Translations under genes and position numbers: made by a program | Notes under the pieces: generated by a model | What the model saw: only the letters and a program-made list of their open reading frames with translations | What the model was told of the DNA's origin: nothing | Database searches by the model: none | Part shown: piece by piece, positions 16,801-24,857 of the stretch | How positions within the stretch are numbered: position 1 is the first letter of the stretch | How the letters are laid out: the number at the start of each line of letters is the position of its first letter | Assembly: GCA_041913905.1 (NCBI GenBank) | Contig: JAYSEK010000016.1 | Location: 1 to 64,000 of the forward strand | DNA length: 64,000 nucleotides | Reading direction: 5' to 3' | Origin: Roseateles_B sp041913905 | GTDB taxonomy: Bacteria > Pseudomonadota > Gammaproteobacteria > Burkholderiales > Burkholderiaceae_C

Positions 16801-17743
16801 GCTGCGCCTGCTGGGCGACGAAGGTCTGCCTCTGCTGGCCGGTCTGCAAGGCGTCTGGACCAACGGCCTGCTGGCGCGGCTCCAGGGGCCGGCGCTGCCG
16901 CGGCCCCTGGAGCCGCTGTCGATACGCGCGGCGCTGGAGCCGGTGCCAGGTCTTGCCTCGGTCCGCCAGCCCTGGCCTTCCTTTGCCAAACGCGCCGCGG
17001 AAAAGGCCACCGACTGGATCACGCGCGTGGCCGAGCGCCTGCACCACCGCGGCCGGGCCGCCATGCCCTGGGATTACGAACGCCTCGTGCTGCAGGCGTT
17101 CCCCGAAGTCCAGCGCATCAAGTGCATTGCCCGCAGCGATCCGCGCGGTGACGGCCGTCTGTGCGTGGTGGTCGTGCCCACCCTGCCCGCAGGAGCGCCG
17201 CCCGACGGCACCGAAGCCCCCAAGCTGGACGCTGCGACCCTGGCGCGCATCCAGCGCTGGCTGCAGGAGCGCATGCCGCCGGGCCAGACGCTGCTGGTGC
17301 GCAACGCCAGCTATGAACGCCTGCAAGTCCGCTGCAGCCTGCGCCTCAAGCCCGGCGAGCCGGCGGGCGAACGGCTGCGCCAGCTCAACGACGCCCTGCG
17401 CGCCTACCTCTCGCCCTGGCGCGATGGTGGGCCCACCCGGCACTTCGACTGGCAGCTGCAGGTGGACGAGCTCGAGGCCCTGCTGCGCGCCCAGCCCGGC
17501 GTGGCCCAACTGGGCCAGGCCTCGGTGCTGCACATCGTGCGCGACGACGAAGGCCGCTACACCCTGCGCGACAGCGCCGCCGGCGGCCGGCTGATCCGTC
17601 CGGCCCGCCCCTGGAGCCTGGCCCTGCCCACGCGCGGCCACCTCCTCGAACTCAGCGAACACCCCAGCGCCCACGCCCCCGTCAGCGGCATCGCCCGGCT
17701 CACCCTGGGTGGCAGCTTCATCATCGGGCAGGACTCAGCATGA
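13841..17743 (+). CDS. Large baseplate J-like protein (Pvc11-like)
   Basis: 1300 residues. It resembles the gpJ/gp6-type wedge proteins of CIS. Evidence is its position straight after gp25, the very large size, and recognisable parts such as ERLTTYYYAERLGLG near residue 240, VPLPTRSREAAP, and the C-terminal half with YERLVLQAFPEVQRIKCI followed by VVVVPTLP, which is the J-protein wedge region (residues about 1080-1250). Six wedges of this protein surround the hub. There is no signal sequence. Several copies of the dispersed CAAGACCTG motif lie in this gene (14302, 15152, 16946). Ends in a four-base overlap with the fibre gene. Confidence 0.85.
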   Translation: MHTGSQQDTRLSPALRPGHFRPDELSLAQRLRQLLQWARQLDFVTLQGQPQGRWSDLLEQDLSLLLAELSALPLAQWQAQAQQLGALAPAQQRLQCLALARAIDRWHARLLACLAEPGVRADDPLHAVARLLQDRLSGVLAPQLLPLLTAEDAGKTWHPHWGLSTTHRLAPAGASGLREHRLLWLSMCRVLAGLQQAALQALPDSLGTLRHEPAIGLLLALTQLLQHSREPLDRFNERLTTYYYAERLGLGREAAQPAQVHLILERQAHARRPVQLPAGTRFVAAQDGASHSFESLHGLWLSPLKVGQLLTLVQARDPDISPERDYGYASSALAWQGQPPAIEELSGPEPAARPPLGGGSSSQPARQGLALASPLLALQEGQRCLQLFLQLRPPAGFADGDAPPSPLACLNLDRLERQDGWTPPGDSPDLAQWQRLLQDLARDCPGQQGSPWLLYLLARCLHAQTAPALHAWLGRLFAVWLCASHAELAPDALLRLRQHVAAVLADELPDPAQQVDVDDPLSLLYADKPLERSLVFDRVFRGAWAASLSSTEGWLDLPEVFALHVGVPLPTRSREAAPAGQPGFMLRLELGADLPAIVAATPALHGEGWPALPVLQLRLQSRSRLFASSLLQQLPLEAVLLAVQVRGLRALQLHNQLGRLDPSKPFMPFGPLPEPGSYLMFSHPELAQKPLQSLQLHMRWQGLPRRSWAEHYAGYPDAPWSSQALRVQPAVLVDGQWRDADAEGQGLALFPAAPQGQPASIQRLDLDASNLLRLHRPAHAAAAQDYSLLTRHGHFRLALAGSPHAFGHAAYPQRLTETLTLNSKLKKPAPLPQPPYTPTLAALEVDYAANQRIPARSGAALADGTELRYLGPFGTQALHALPQSAPRHVLQRWPALGQLLIGLEGEQPQGPLSLLFKLRAESAQEALGRPLPLLRWQAWCGDDWRDLEAHRVLMDGTDGLLRTGVITLDLPQGMSRDCPSLPCGPYWLRLLGDEGLPLLAGLQGVWTNGLLARLQGPALPRPLEPLSIRAALEPVPGLASVRQPWPSFAKRAAEKATDWITRVAERLHHRGRAAMPWDYERLVLQAFPEVQRIKCIARSDPRGDGRLCVVVVPTLPAGAPPDGTEAPKLDAATLARIQRWLQERMPPGQTLLVRNASYERLQVRCSLRLKPGEPAGERLRQLNDALRAYLSPWRDGGPTRHFDWQLQVDELEALLRAQPGVAQLGQASVLHIVRDDEGRYTLRDSAAGGRLIRPARPWSLALPTRGHLLELSEHPSAHAPVSGIARLTLGGSFIIGQDSA

Positions 17744-18531
17744 CGTGCAGAAACCGAGAGACGCTGAAAAACTACTTCAGCGAGGGGCAACTGCCCACGC
17801 AGGAGCATTTCGCCGACCTGATCGACTCCATGCTGAACATGGCGGACGAAGGTTTCCGCAAGACCGTGGCCAATGGCGAGGAGATCTATGCGCCGGTCGG
17901 TCACGACGCGCTGCTGAGCTTCTACCGCGACCAGATGCCCGACCAGGCCCTGTGGCGCACCGCGCTGCACGCCCAGCGCGACCAGCTGCTGATCCACAGC
18001 CCGCAGCGAACGCAGACCCCGCTGCTGAGCCTGGACCTGGAACAGCGCGTGGGCATAGGCACGGCCGACCCGACGGAGAAGCTCGACGTTCAGGGCCACG
18101 TGGCCTCCCACGGCCGGCGCGGCAGCCTGCCCCTGCCCGGTCCTGTGTATGCCAACGGCAAATGGCAAGACCTGACCCCGGAGCTGCAGGGCTGCCAGGG
18201 CTTCGAACTCGTCGCCGGCGCGGGACGGCCCGGCAGCGGGCACTTCAGCCTCATGCACGCCATCGCGCTGAGCACCTACAACCCCGGCGGCGGCCTGCTC
18301 GGCTGGTTCAAGCGCCAGCGCGGCATACGCACGACCCAGGCCTGGTGGGGCCGCCGCTGCGACCGCCTGCAGCTGCGCTGGTTCGGCAGCGAAGGGCGCA
18401 AGGCCAGCTACAAGCTGCAGATTCGCAGCGCCTGCAACTTCGGGGACGAGCTGCACATCCAGGTGCACCTGAGCCAGCTCTGGTTCGACCCGCACATGCA
18501 GGCCAGCCAAGCCAGCGGAGCGCAGCCATGA
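17740..18531 (+). CDS. Short tail-fibre-like protein of the CIS (Pvc13 position)
   Basis: 263 residues. The N-terminus (ETLKNYFSEGQLPTQEHFADLIDSMLN) is a baseplate-anchor motif seen in many CIS fibre proteins. Near residue 105 the text RVGIGTADPTEKLDVQGHV is the shaft-to-head motif of T4-like fibres and S74-type proteins. The last 150 residues form a beta-rich head with many Trp, Arg and aromatic residues (KASYKLQIRSACNFGDELHIQVHLSQLWF), plausible for carbohydrate or surface binding. It is short compared with Afp13 or Pvc13, and no adenovirus-knob-like part is apparent. It would set target range if the particle is released; that is inference. Confidence 0.7.
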   Translation: MTCRNRETLKNYFSEGQLPTQEHFADLIDSMLNMADEGFRKTVANGEEIYAPVGHDALLSFYRDQMPDQALWRTALHAQRDQLLIHSPQRTQTPLLSLDLEQRVGIGTADPTEKLDVQGHVASHGRRGSLPLPGPVYANGKWQDLTPELQGCQGFELVAGAGRPGSGHFSLMHAIALSTYNPGGGLLGWFKRQRGIRTTQAWWGRRCDRLQLRWFGSEGRKASYKLQIRSACNFGDELHIQVHLSQLWFDPHMQASQASGAQP

Positions 18532-21083
18532 ACGCCCCGCTCTCGCAACGTCAAAGCATCGCCCGCCATCGCAGCGAGAGCCCGGACCCGCTGGGTTTCG
18601 AGGCTCTGCGCGAACTCGGTGTGCAATGGTCGCAGCAGGCCTCGGGCCGGCAGTGGACGGACTACAACCTGCACGACCCCGGCGTCAGCCTGCTGGAGGC
18701 GCTGTGCTACGCGCTCACCGAGGACATCTTCGCCGCACGGCAGAGCGTGCCGCGCTTGCTGGGTCTGGACGAGCACGACGCCCCAGCCGCCTGGGAACGC
18801 TTCGGCCTGTTTCACCGGGAGCGGCTGCAACCCTGCCGGCCCCTGAGCGAGCGCGACTGGCAGCTCTGGCTGCGCCAGCGCCTGCCCCAGGCCCGCCAGC
18901 TGCAGATGCGTGCGCAAATCGATGAAGGCGGTCGATTCCAGGGCCTGTGGTCGCTGAGCCTGCAGGAACCCGGCGAGCCGAAGGGGCGGCCGCAGCAGGC
19001 GCCGCAAGCCTCCCTGCGCCAGCAAGCCCTGCAAGCCTTCTGGAGCCGCCGCAACCTGGCCGAAGACCTCGCACAGCCGCCCAGGATCTTGCAGCCGCGC
19101 TGGGTCGTGCTGCGGCAGCTGTGCATCACCGTGAACGGCGAGCGGGAGCTGCCGGAACTGCTGGGGGAGCTGTTGCAGCGCTGTGACGACTGCATCTCCA
19201 GCCGCGTGGCCGACAGCCCCACGCAGGAACAGCCGCATGCCGGCCCCGATTTCTGCGATGGCCCGCTGGGCCGGCCCGTGCGCGCCGAGGAGCAGCAATG
19301 GCTGGAATGCAACCATCCGGTGCTGCACCCGGCGGACCTGGCCCGCCAGCTCGGCCAGCTGCCGGGCCTGCAGAGCGTGGAGGCCCTCGCCTTGGACATG
19401 CACCCGCAACACCGGGCCCAGGCCGCGGACGCGCAGCAGCCTCAGGGCGCCCTGCAGCGCTGCGGACAGGACTGGGCCCTGCGCCTGCGCTGGCCGGAGC
19501 AGCCCTCGGACCTGGACGGCTGGTCGGTGCTGAAGGACGGCGCCGCCATGCGCCTGGAACGCGGCCCGCTGCTGACGCTGCTCAAGGAGTACCGCCAGGT
19601 GATGTACCTGCGACGCGCCGGCAGCGGCGGCGCGGCCGTCTCGCGGGCGCAGCAGCCAGCCTGGGCGGGGCTTGCGGCGTCCGCCGACCTGCCCCCCTTG
19701 CCGAGCCTTCGCGCGGACCACCTGCCCGCCACCGCCGCGCTGCCCGCGCTGTACGAGCAGGCGCTGCAAAGCGCCATGGACCGCGAACCCGGCCTGCGCG
19801 CGCAGTGGACCGGCTACCGCGCCCTGCTGGAACAGGGCCTGCTCCAAGTGCAGGTGCAGCGCGAGCAAATGCCCCGCCTGTACGCCCTGGACCAGATCGA
19901 ACCGCGCAGCTACTGGCCCGGCCTGCCCGGCGAGTCGCTGCTGCCGGGCGTCGAAGCCCTGTTGCGCAAAGCGCCGGACCAGCTGCCGCCCGGCGCCTGG
20001 ATCGACGACGACCCGCTCGCACGCCGCCATCGCCTGCTGGACTACCAGTCGGCCCTGCACGGCGAGCAGCTGGACCACGGCGCGCTGCAAGGCCTGCCCT
20101 GCTACTTCTCCCCGCCGGCCTGGGCAGCCCACCTGCTGCAGCTCAAGCGCGACTTCGCACGGCGCCTGCCCCGCCTCACGCAGGAACGCCACGCCGGCGC
20201 CGACTACAGCCAAGACCTGCTGGACGCGCCGGACAACACGCCGCCCCTGCAGGAACGACTGTCGCTGCAGCTGGCGATGATGACGGGCCGCAGCCGCCTG
20301 CTCTCCAGCGCGCTGGCCGCTCTTGAAGCCGTGGCGACCGGCCCGTCTGCCCAGCTGGCGCTTCAAGCGGAGCAGCTGTCGTCAGCGCAGCCCGTGCTGT
20401 TCGCCCAGCCGCGTGCCAAGCCGCTGGAGGGCGCCACGCTGGCGCAACGCCTGCAGCAGCTTGGACCGCTGTTGCGCCGGCTCGGCGCCGGCACGGACTT
20501 CCTGCTGGCGGCCACCTCGCCACAGCGATTCCTGCAGCTGGGCGAGGCGGGCCCCCTGCTGCTGCTGGACGAGTCGGGTCAGGCCGCCTGGCGGCTGGCC
20601 GCGGCGCCGGGCCGCGAGCAGGCGCGCTCGCTGGCCTTGGCGCTTCATGAGCTGGCATGCCTGGTCCAGTTGCACAGCGAGGGCTTGCACCTGGTGGAGC
20701 CGCTGCTGCTGCGCCCGACGGCCGACGGCGCCGTGCCCATGCGCCTTCGGGCCGCCGACGCCGTCCAGCTCTACGTGGTCTGCACGGGATGGACGGCGCG
20801 CGCCCGGGACGATCGCTTCCGCGAACTGGCCGCAGCCCTGCTGCAGCGTGAAGCGCCGGCGCACCTGCGCTGCGAGCTGCTGTGGCTGGGGGCCGAGGCC
20901 ATGCACGACTTCGAATCGCACTGGCAGCAGTGGCTGGCACTGCGGCATGCGTACTGCCAGGCCCTGCTGGCCGAGGCAGCCGCACCCCAGGTCAGCCGTG
21001 AGCTGGACCTGGCGGCCCAGCAGCTGCAGCAGTTCCTGGCGGCCCAGCAGCAGGCCCAAGCACAGGAGCCGGCCCGCACATGA
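18528..21083 (+). CDS. Large CIS baseplate protein (Pvc12-like)
   Basis: 851 residues. The start at 18528 lies in an ATGA overlap with the fibre gene. DYNLHDPGVSLLEALCYALTEDIFAARQSV at residues 44-73 is the conserved N-terminal signature of the second large baseplate wedge protein of CIS loci. The rest is helical, rich in Gln, Leu and Arg. It would pair with the J-like protein to form the wedge. Its stop overlaps the tape-measure gene. Two dispersed CAAGACCTG-type motifs lie near (18166 and 20211). Confidence 0.75.
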   Translation: MNAPLSQRQSIARHRSESPDPLGFEALRELGVQWSQQASGRQWTDYNLHDPGVSLLEALCYALTEDIFAARQSVPRLLGLDEHDAPAAWERFGLFHRERLQPCRPLSERDWQLWLRQRLPQARQLQMRAQIDEGGRFQGLWSLSLQEPGEPKGRPQQAPQASLRQQALQAFWSRRNLAEDLAQPPRILQPRWVVLRQLCITVNGERELPELLGELLQRCDDCISSRVADSPTQEQPHAGPDFCDGPLGRPVRAEEQQWLECNHPVLHPADLARQLGQLPGLQSVEALALDMHPQHRAQAADAQQPQGALQRCGQDWALRLRWPEQPSDLDGWSVLKDGAAMRLERGPLLTLLKEYRQVMYLRRAGSGGAAVSRAQQPAWAGLAASADLPPLPSLRADHLPATAALPALYEQALQSAMDREPGLRAQWTGYRALLEQGLLQVQVQREQMPRLYALDQIEPRSYWPGLPGESLLPGVEALLRKAPDQLPPGAWIDDDPLARRHRLLDYQSALHGEQLDHGALQGLPCYFSPPAWAAHLLQLKRDFARRLPRLTQERHAGADYSQDLLDAPDNTPPLQERLSLQLAMMTGRSRLLSSALAALEAVATGPSAQLALQAEQLSSAQPVLFAQPRAKPLEGATLAQRLQQLGPLLRRLGAGTDFLLAATSPQRFLQLGEAGPLLLLDESGQAAWRLAAAPGREQARSLALALHELACLVQLHSEGLHLVEPLLLRPTADGAVPMRLRAADAVQLYVVCTGWTARARDDRFRELAAALLQREAPAHLRCELLWLGAEAMHDFESHWQQWLALRHAYCQALLAEAAAPQVSRELDLAAQQLQQFLAAQQQAQAQEPART

Positions 21084-23530
21084 GCGCCCACGTGATCGAA
21101 ACCCTCAGCCTGGAGTTGCGGCACGCCCATGGCCGCGCGGCGCTGCAAAGCCACGACTTCCACGAACGCCTGCTGCGCTTCCTGCGCGGTGAAGGCACGC
21201 GGCAGTTGGCGCGGCTGTTCGACCAGTGGGCCCCGCGCCTGCGCGCGCGCACCCTGGACCGGCTGGTGCTGGACCTGGGCCGCCTGCATCCCGCGCAGGA
21301 CGAGCTGGAATGGAGCCAGCGGCTCGGCACGGCGCTGGAGGAGGCGCTGAGCCCCTGGATGCGCCCGCTGGACGGCCCCGCCAGGGCCCTGCCGCCGCAG
21401 CAGCTGCAGCACTTCCTCGGCTACCTGGAACGCGGCTACCTCCCCTGGCAGTTGTCAGCGACGCCGCAGGGTTCGCTGTCACGCTGGCTGGCCTGGCTGG
21501 TGCAGCAACAGGGACCACAGCTCTGGCGCGCGCTGGAGCGCCATCCGGCCGGCCCTGCGCTGCTGCGACGCCTGCGCCAGATCAGCCCGCACCACGGCCT
21601 GCAGGCCCTGCTGGCCCAGCGCGACCCCAGCCTGGGCCGCCAGCTGGAGCAGCTGGATGACTTCGCCCTGCTGCCGCTGCAGGCCAGCGGCCGGCTCAGC
21701 GCCTATGAGCGCCAGCGCTTGCAGCAGGCCCTGCGTGCCGAGGCCCTGGACCTGCTCTGGGAGGCCCGCGGGCGCCCGCTCGGCGAGGGCCGGCGCCAGC
21801 GGCTGCTGCAGGCCATGCAGGGGCAGCTCAGCCGCTCGCTGGGCACGGGCTGGCAGGCGCGGCTGCAGCCGCTGGCTCCCAACCCGGACGAGCCCGGTCT
21901 GCTGCAGGATCTGCTGCGCGAGCATCGTCCCGGATCGCCCTGGCAAGACCTGACCCCTGATGCGGACCTGGCGTCCGCGCGCGGAACGGGTCCGGAGCCC
22001 AGCTCGGCCTGGGAGTCCCGCCTGCTGCGCCTGCGCCCGCTGCTGGACGCCGGGCGCCCGCTGGGCGAAGCGCAGCAGGCGCGCCTGCTGCGGCACCTGA
22101 AGCTGCTGTCAGCCCGCCACGGCCAGGCCCTGGGTCAGCGGCTGCAGCAATGGATGCAGGACTGCAGTGCGCGCCGCCGCTGGGCCCTCAGCCTGTCGCC
22201 GGCCAGCTTCGGCGGCCTGCTGGGCTGTCTGCGTCCCGATCCGGCGCGCAGCGCAGAGGTCCTGCCCCTGCCGCAGGCCGCGCCGGCCATTCATTGGGCC
22301 GAGTCGCTGCGTCAGGCCGCCCTGCGCCTGCAGCGCCGCGCCGCGCCCGGCCAGCGTCCCGGCTTGTCGCGGCTGCAGAAGCTGTTGATGGAAGCCTGCC
22401 TGGACGCCGTCGCCCGCGGCGAGCGCCTGCCCGATCACCACGCGGCCTGGCAGCGCTTCTGGGACGCGGCCTGGCAGCGCTGGGAGGCACCGGACGCCCC
22501 TCGGCAAGCCGACGGGGCGTCGCACGCCGCGGCCTCGACGCAGCAGCCCGACAAGCAGCCCTGGCTGCCCCCCGCACCACCGCGGCCGGACCGCGGCCCA
22601 GCAGCCGACGAGCCCGCCAGCTCGCCCCTGGACCGCGCGCTGCAGGGCCTCGCCCGCCAGTGCGAGCAAGGCCGCTGGCAGTGGCCGCAGCGTCTGCGGC
22701 TGGCCCGGCTGCTCAGCAGCGAGCAGGCCTGCGCCCGCTGGGTGCGGCTGTTCGACGAGTCGCGCCGCTGGCAGATGATCCGCGCCCAGTTCGGCGCCAT
22801 GGCCCGGCCGCTGCAGCAGCGCGCCGGGCGCCTGCTGCGCTGGCTGGGTCAGGCCATGCAGGAGCCCGCCGCGGCGCTGGCCGAGCACTGGCGCCGGCTG
22901 TGCCGCGTCCTCTTCCTGCAAGGCCAGCCGTCCGCGGCCGAGGCCTTGCGGCAGGCCTACCAGCAGGAGCCGCGCCCGGCGCAGGCCCTGCCCCAGCCCG
23001 TGGCCGAGGACGAGCCCATCTGGGTGGATGACGCCGGCCAGGTGCTGCTGGCGGTCTATGCCGAACGGCTCTTCAAGCATCTGGAACTGCTGGACCAGGG
23101 CCGTTTCAAGGACGAGGCGGCCCGCGCCCTGGCCGTGCAGTGCCTGCAGCAGCTCTGCCATGGCGGTCAGCCGCGCGAGGCCTGCGACACCGTGCTCTCG
23201 CGCCTGCTGTGCGGTGCCGGCCCGTCGGCGCTGCTGCCCGGCGTGCCACCGCTGCCGCCCGAAACGACCGCGCTGCTGGAGCAGCTGCTGCAGGCGGTCA
23301 TCGCGCATTGGAAGGCGCTGGGGAACACCTCGGTGGCCGGCCTGCGCGAGACCTTCCTGCAGCGCCAGGGCCGGCTGCTCAAGGACAAGCCGCGCGACGA
23401 CGCACCGCCCGCCTGGCGGCTGCGGGTGGCGCGGCGCGGCTTTGACGTGCTGCTGGACCGCCTGCCCTGGAGCTTCTCGACGATACGCCTGCCCTGGATG
23501 GAAGGAGTGCTGCATGTGGAATGGCGTTGA
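21080..23530 (+). CDS. CIS tape-measure protein (Pvc14-like)
   Basis: 816 residues. The N-terminal block HVIETLSLELRHAHGR ... RTLDRLVLDLGRLHPAQDE is the hallmark of CIS tape-measure proteins. The rest is a long helical protein dominated by Leu, Gln, Arg and Ala, with a Pro/Asp-rich break near residues 470-515 and a conserved C-terminal block (FLQGQPSAAE-like, WIDDAGQVLL-like, RLPWSFSTIRLPWMEGVLHVEW). The length of this protein is expected to set the length of the tube. The gene overlaps both neighbours: four bases with the baseplate gene, 17 with the ATPase. Confidence 0.82.
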   Translation: MSAHVIETLSLELRHAHGRAALQSHDFHERLLRFLRGEGTRQLARLFDQWAPRLRARTLDRLVLDLGRLHPAQDELEWSQRLGTALEEALSPWMRPLDGPARALPPQQLQHFLGYLERGYLPWQLSATPQGSLSRWLAWLVQQQGPQLWRALERHPAGPALLRRLRQISPHHGLQALLAQRDPSLGRQLEQLDDFALLPLQASGRLSAYERQRLQQALRAEALDLLWEARGRPLGEGRRQRLLQAMQGQLSRSLGTGWQARLQPLAPNPDEPGLLQDLLREHRPGSPWQDLTPDADLASARGTGPEPSSAWESRLLRLRPLLDAGRPLGEAQQARLLRHLKLLSARHGQALGQRLQQWMQDCSARRRWALSLSPASFGGLLGCLRPDPARSAEVLPLPQAAPAIHWAESLRQAALRLQRRAAPGQRPGLSRLQKLLMEACLDAVARGERLPDHHAAWQRFWDAAWQRWEAPDAPRQADGASHAAASTQQPDKQPWLPPAPPRPDRGPAADEPASSPLDRALQGLARQCEQGRWQWPQRLRLARLLSSEQACARWVRLFDESRRWQMIRAQFGAMARPLQQRAGRLLRWLGQAMQEPAAALAEHWRRLCRVLFLQGQPSAAEALRQAYQQEPRPAQALPQPVAEDEPIWVDDAGQVLLAVYAERLFKHLELLDQGRFKDEAARALAVQCLQQLCHGGQPREACDTVLSRLLCGAGPSALLPGVPPLPPETTALLEQLLQAVIAHWKALGNTSVAGLRETFLQRQGRLLKDKPRDDAPPAWRLRVARRGFDVLLDRLPWSFSTIRLPWMEGVLHVEWR

Positions 23531-24857
23531 AACCCCGCACAGCCGGGCGCTGGCCCAGGAGCTGGACTGGCTGGAACAGGTGCTGAACCTGCGCCTGGAG
23601 CAGCATTTCCAGCAGCGCGACGAAGGCCTGGAAGCAGCCGGCCCGCCGCCCGCGCCGCCGGCCGGCAGCGAACTGGGCCGCTGGGTGGACCAGATGCGCC
23701 TGGGCACCGAAGAGCGGCTGCTGCTGGCGCTGGCCCTGGTCCCGCACCTGCGCCCGGCGGCCCTGGACCTGCTCTTCATGCGCAATGAGAACCTGGAGCG
23801 CGGCTTCACCGAGTTCGGCGGCATCAAGGCGCAGGCGCACGGCGGCTTCCTGCCCACCGGCGAGACGGCGGCCTTCCTGATCGCCGGCGAATCCCTGCCG
23901 CGGCGCGTGGCCCTGCTGGACCTCTTCGACCCGCGCCATCCGCTGGTGCAGCGCGGCTTCCTGCAGCTGGACCTGCCGCCGTCCGGCGAACCGCGGCTCA
24001 GCGGCACGCTGCAGCTCAGCAGCGAGGCCCTGCAGCTGCTGTGCAGCGGCCAGGCCGAGCGGCCGGACTACAGCCTGCAGTTCCCGGCCAAGCGCATCGA
24101 GACACCGCTGGAATGGGAGGACCTGGTCCTGCCCCCCGAGGTGATGGACGAGGTGGAGCAGGTCTGCGCCTGGATGCGCCAGGGTCAGGTCTTGATGGAC
24201 GACTGGGGCCTGGCCCGCGCGCTCAAGCCGGGCTATCGCGCGCTCTTCCATGGGCCGCCCGGGACCGGCAAGACACTCACCGCCACCCTCATCGGCCAGC
24301 GGACGGGCGCCGACGTCTACCGCATCGACCTCTCCATGGTGGTGTCCAAGTACATCGGCGAGACCGAGAAGAACCTGGCACGCGTCTTCGACCAGGCCGC
24401 CACGCGGCGCTGGATCCTGTTCTTCGACGAGGCCGATGCCCTGTTCGGCAAGCGCGGCGCCGTCAGCAATGCCAACGACCACCACGCCAACCAGGAAATC
24501 GCCTACCTCCTGCAGCGCGTGGAGGACTTCCCCGGCGTGGTCATCCTCGCCAGCAATCTGCGCAGCAATCTCGACGAGGCCTTCTCGCGCCGCTTTCAAT
24601 CGATGATCTATTTCCCCATGCCCGATGCCGACGCCCGCCTGCGCCTGTGGCAGGGCATGCTGGCCGCGCAACACCTGGCCCCCGAGGTGGACCTGATCGG
24701 GCTCGCGCAGCGCTACGAGCTGGCCGGCGGCGCCATCGCCAACGTGATCCGGCATGCGGCCCTCAGCGCCCTGCGCGACGGCCGCCAGCAGATCCGCCTG
24801 CTGGAGCTGCGCGCCGGCCTGGCCAAGGAGCTTCGCAAGGAAGGGAGGACGCTATGA
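23514..24857 (+). CDS. AAA+ ATPase of the CIS (Pvc15-like)
   Basis: 447 residues from the ATG at 23514, chosen because AAGGAG lies seven bases upstream; the gene start overlaps the tape-measure end by 17 bases. An N-terminal winged region is followed by a classic AAA module: Walker A GPPGTGKT from residue 247, Walker B FFDEADALFG with Asp305 and Glu306, arginine-finger region AFSRRFQ, and a sensor 2 helix. Pvc15/Afp15 ATPases are not in the finished particle; they are needed for assembly or cargo loading in the cytoplasm. Its presence separates this locus from phage tails and T6SS. Confidence 0.93.
   Translation: MWNGVETPHSRALAQELDWLEQVLNLRLEQHFQQRDEGLEAAGPPPAPPAGSELGRWVDQMRLGTEERLLLALALVPHLRPAALDLLFMRNENLERGFTEFGGIKAQAHGGFLPTGETAAFLIAGESLPRRVALLDLFDPRHPLVQRGFLQLDLPPSGEPRLSGTLQLSSEALQLLCSGQAERPDYSLQFPAKRIETPLEWEDLVLPPEVMDEVEQVCAWMRQGQVLMDDWGLARALKPGYRALFHGPPGTGKTLTATLIGQRTGADVYRIDLSMVVSKYIGETEKNLARVFDQAATRRWILFFDEADALFGKRGAVSNANDHHANQEIAYLLQRVEDFPGVVILASNLRSNLDEAFSRRFQSMIYFPMPDADARLRLWQGMLAAQHLAPEVDLIGLAQRYELAGGAIANVIRHAALSALRDGRQQIRLLELRAGLAKELRKEGRTL

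Noticed and set aside
13394..17674. Very long open frame on the minus strand (over 1400 codons) opposite the baseplate gene, and similar ones opposite the chitinases (50784-54068).
   Set aside because: They are mirror images of strong plus-strand genes in GC-rich DNA, with low-complexity Ala/Arg/Gly/Gln text and no recognisable domain.
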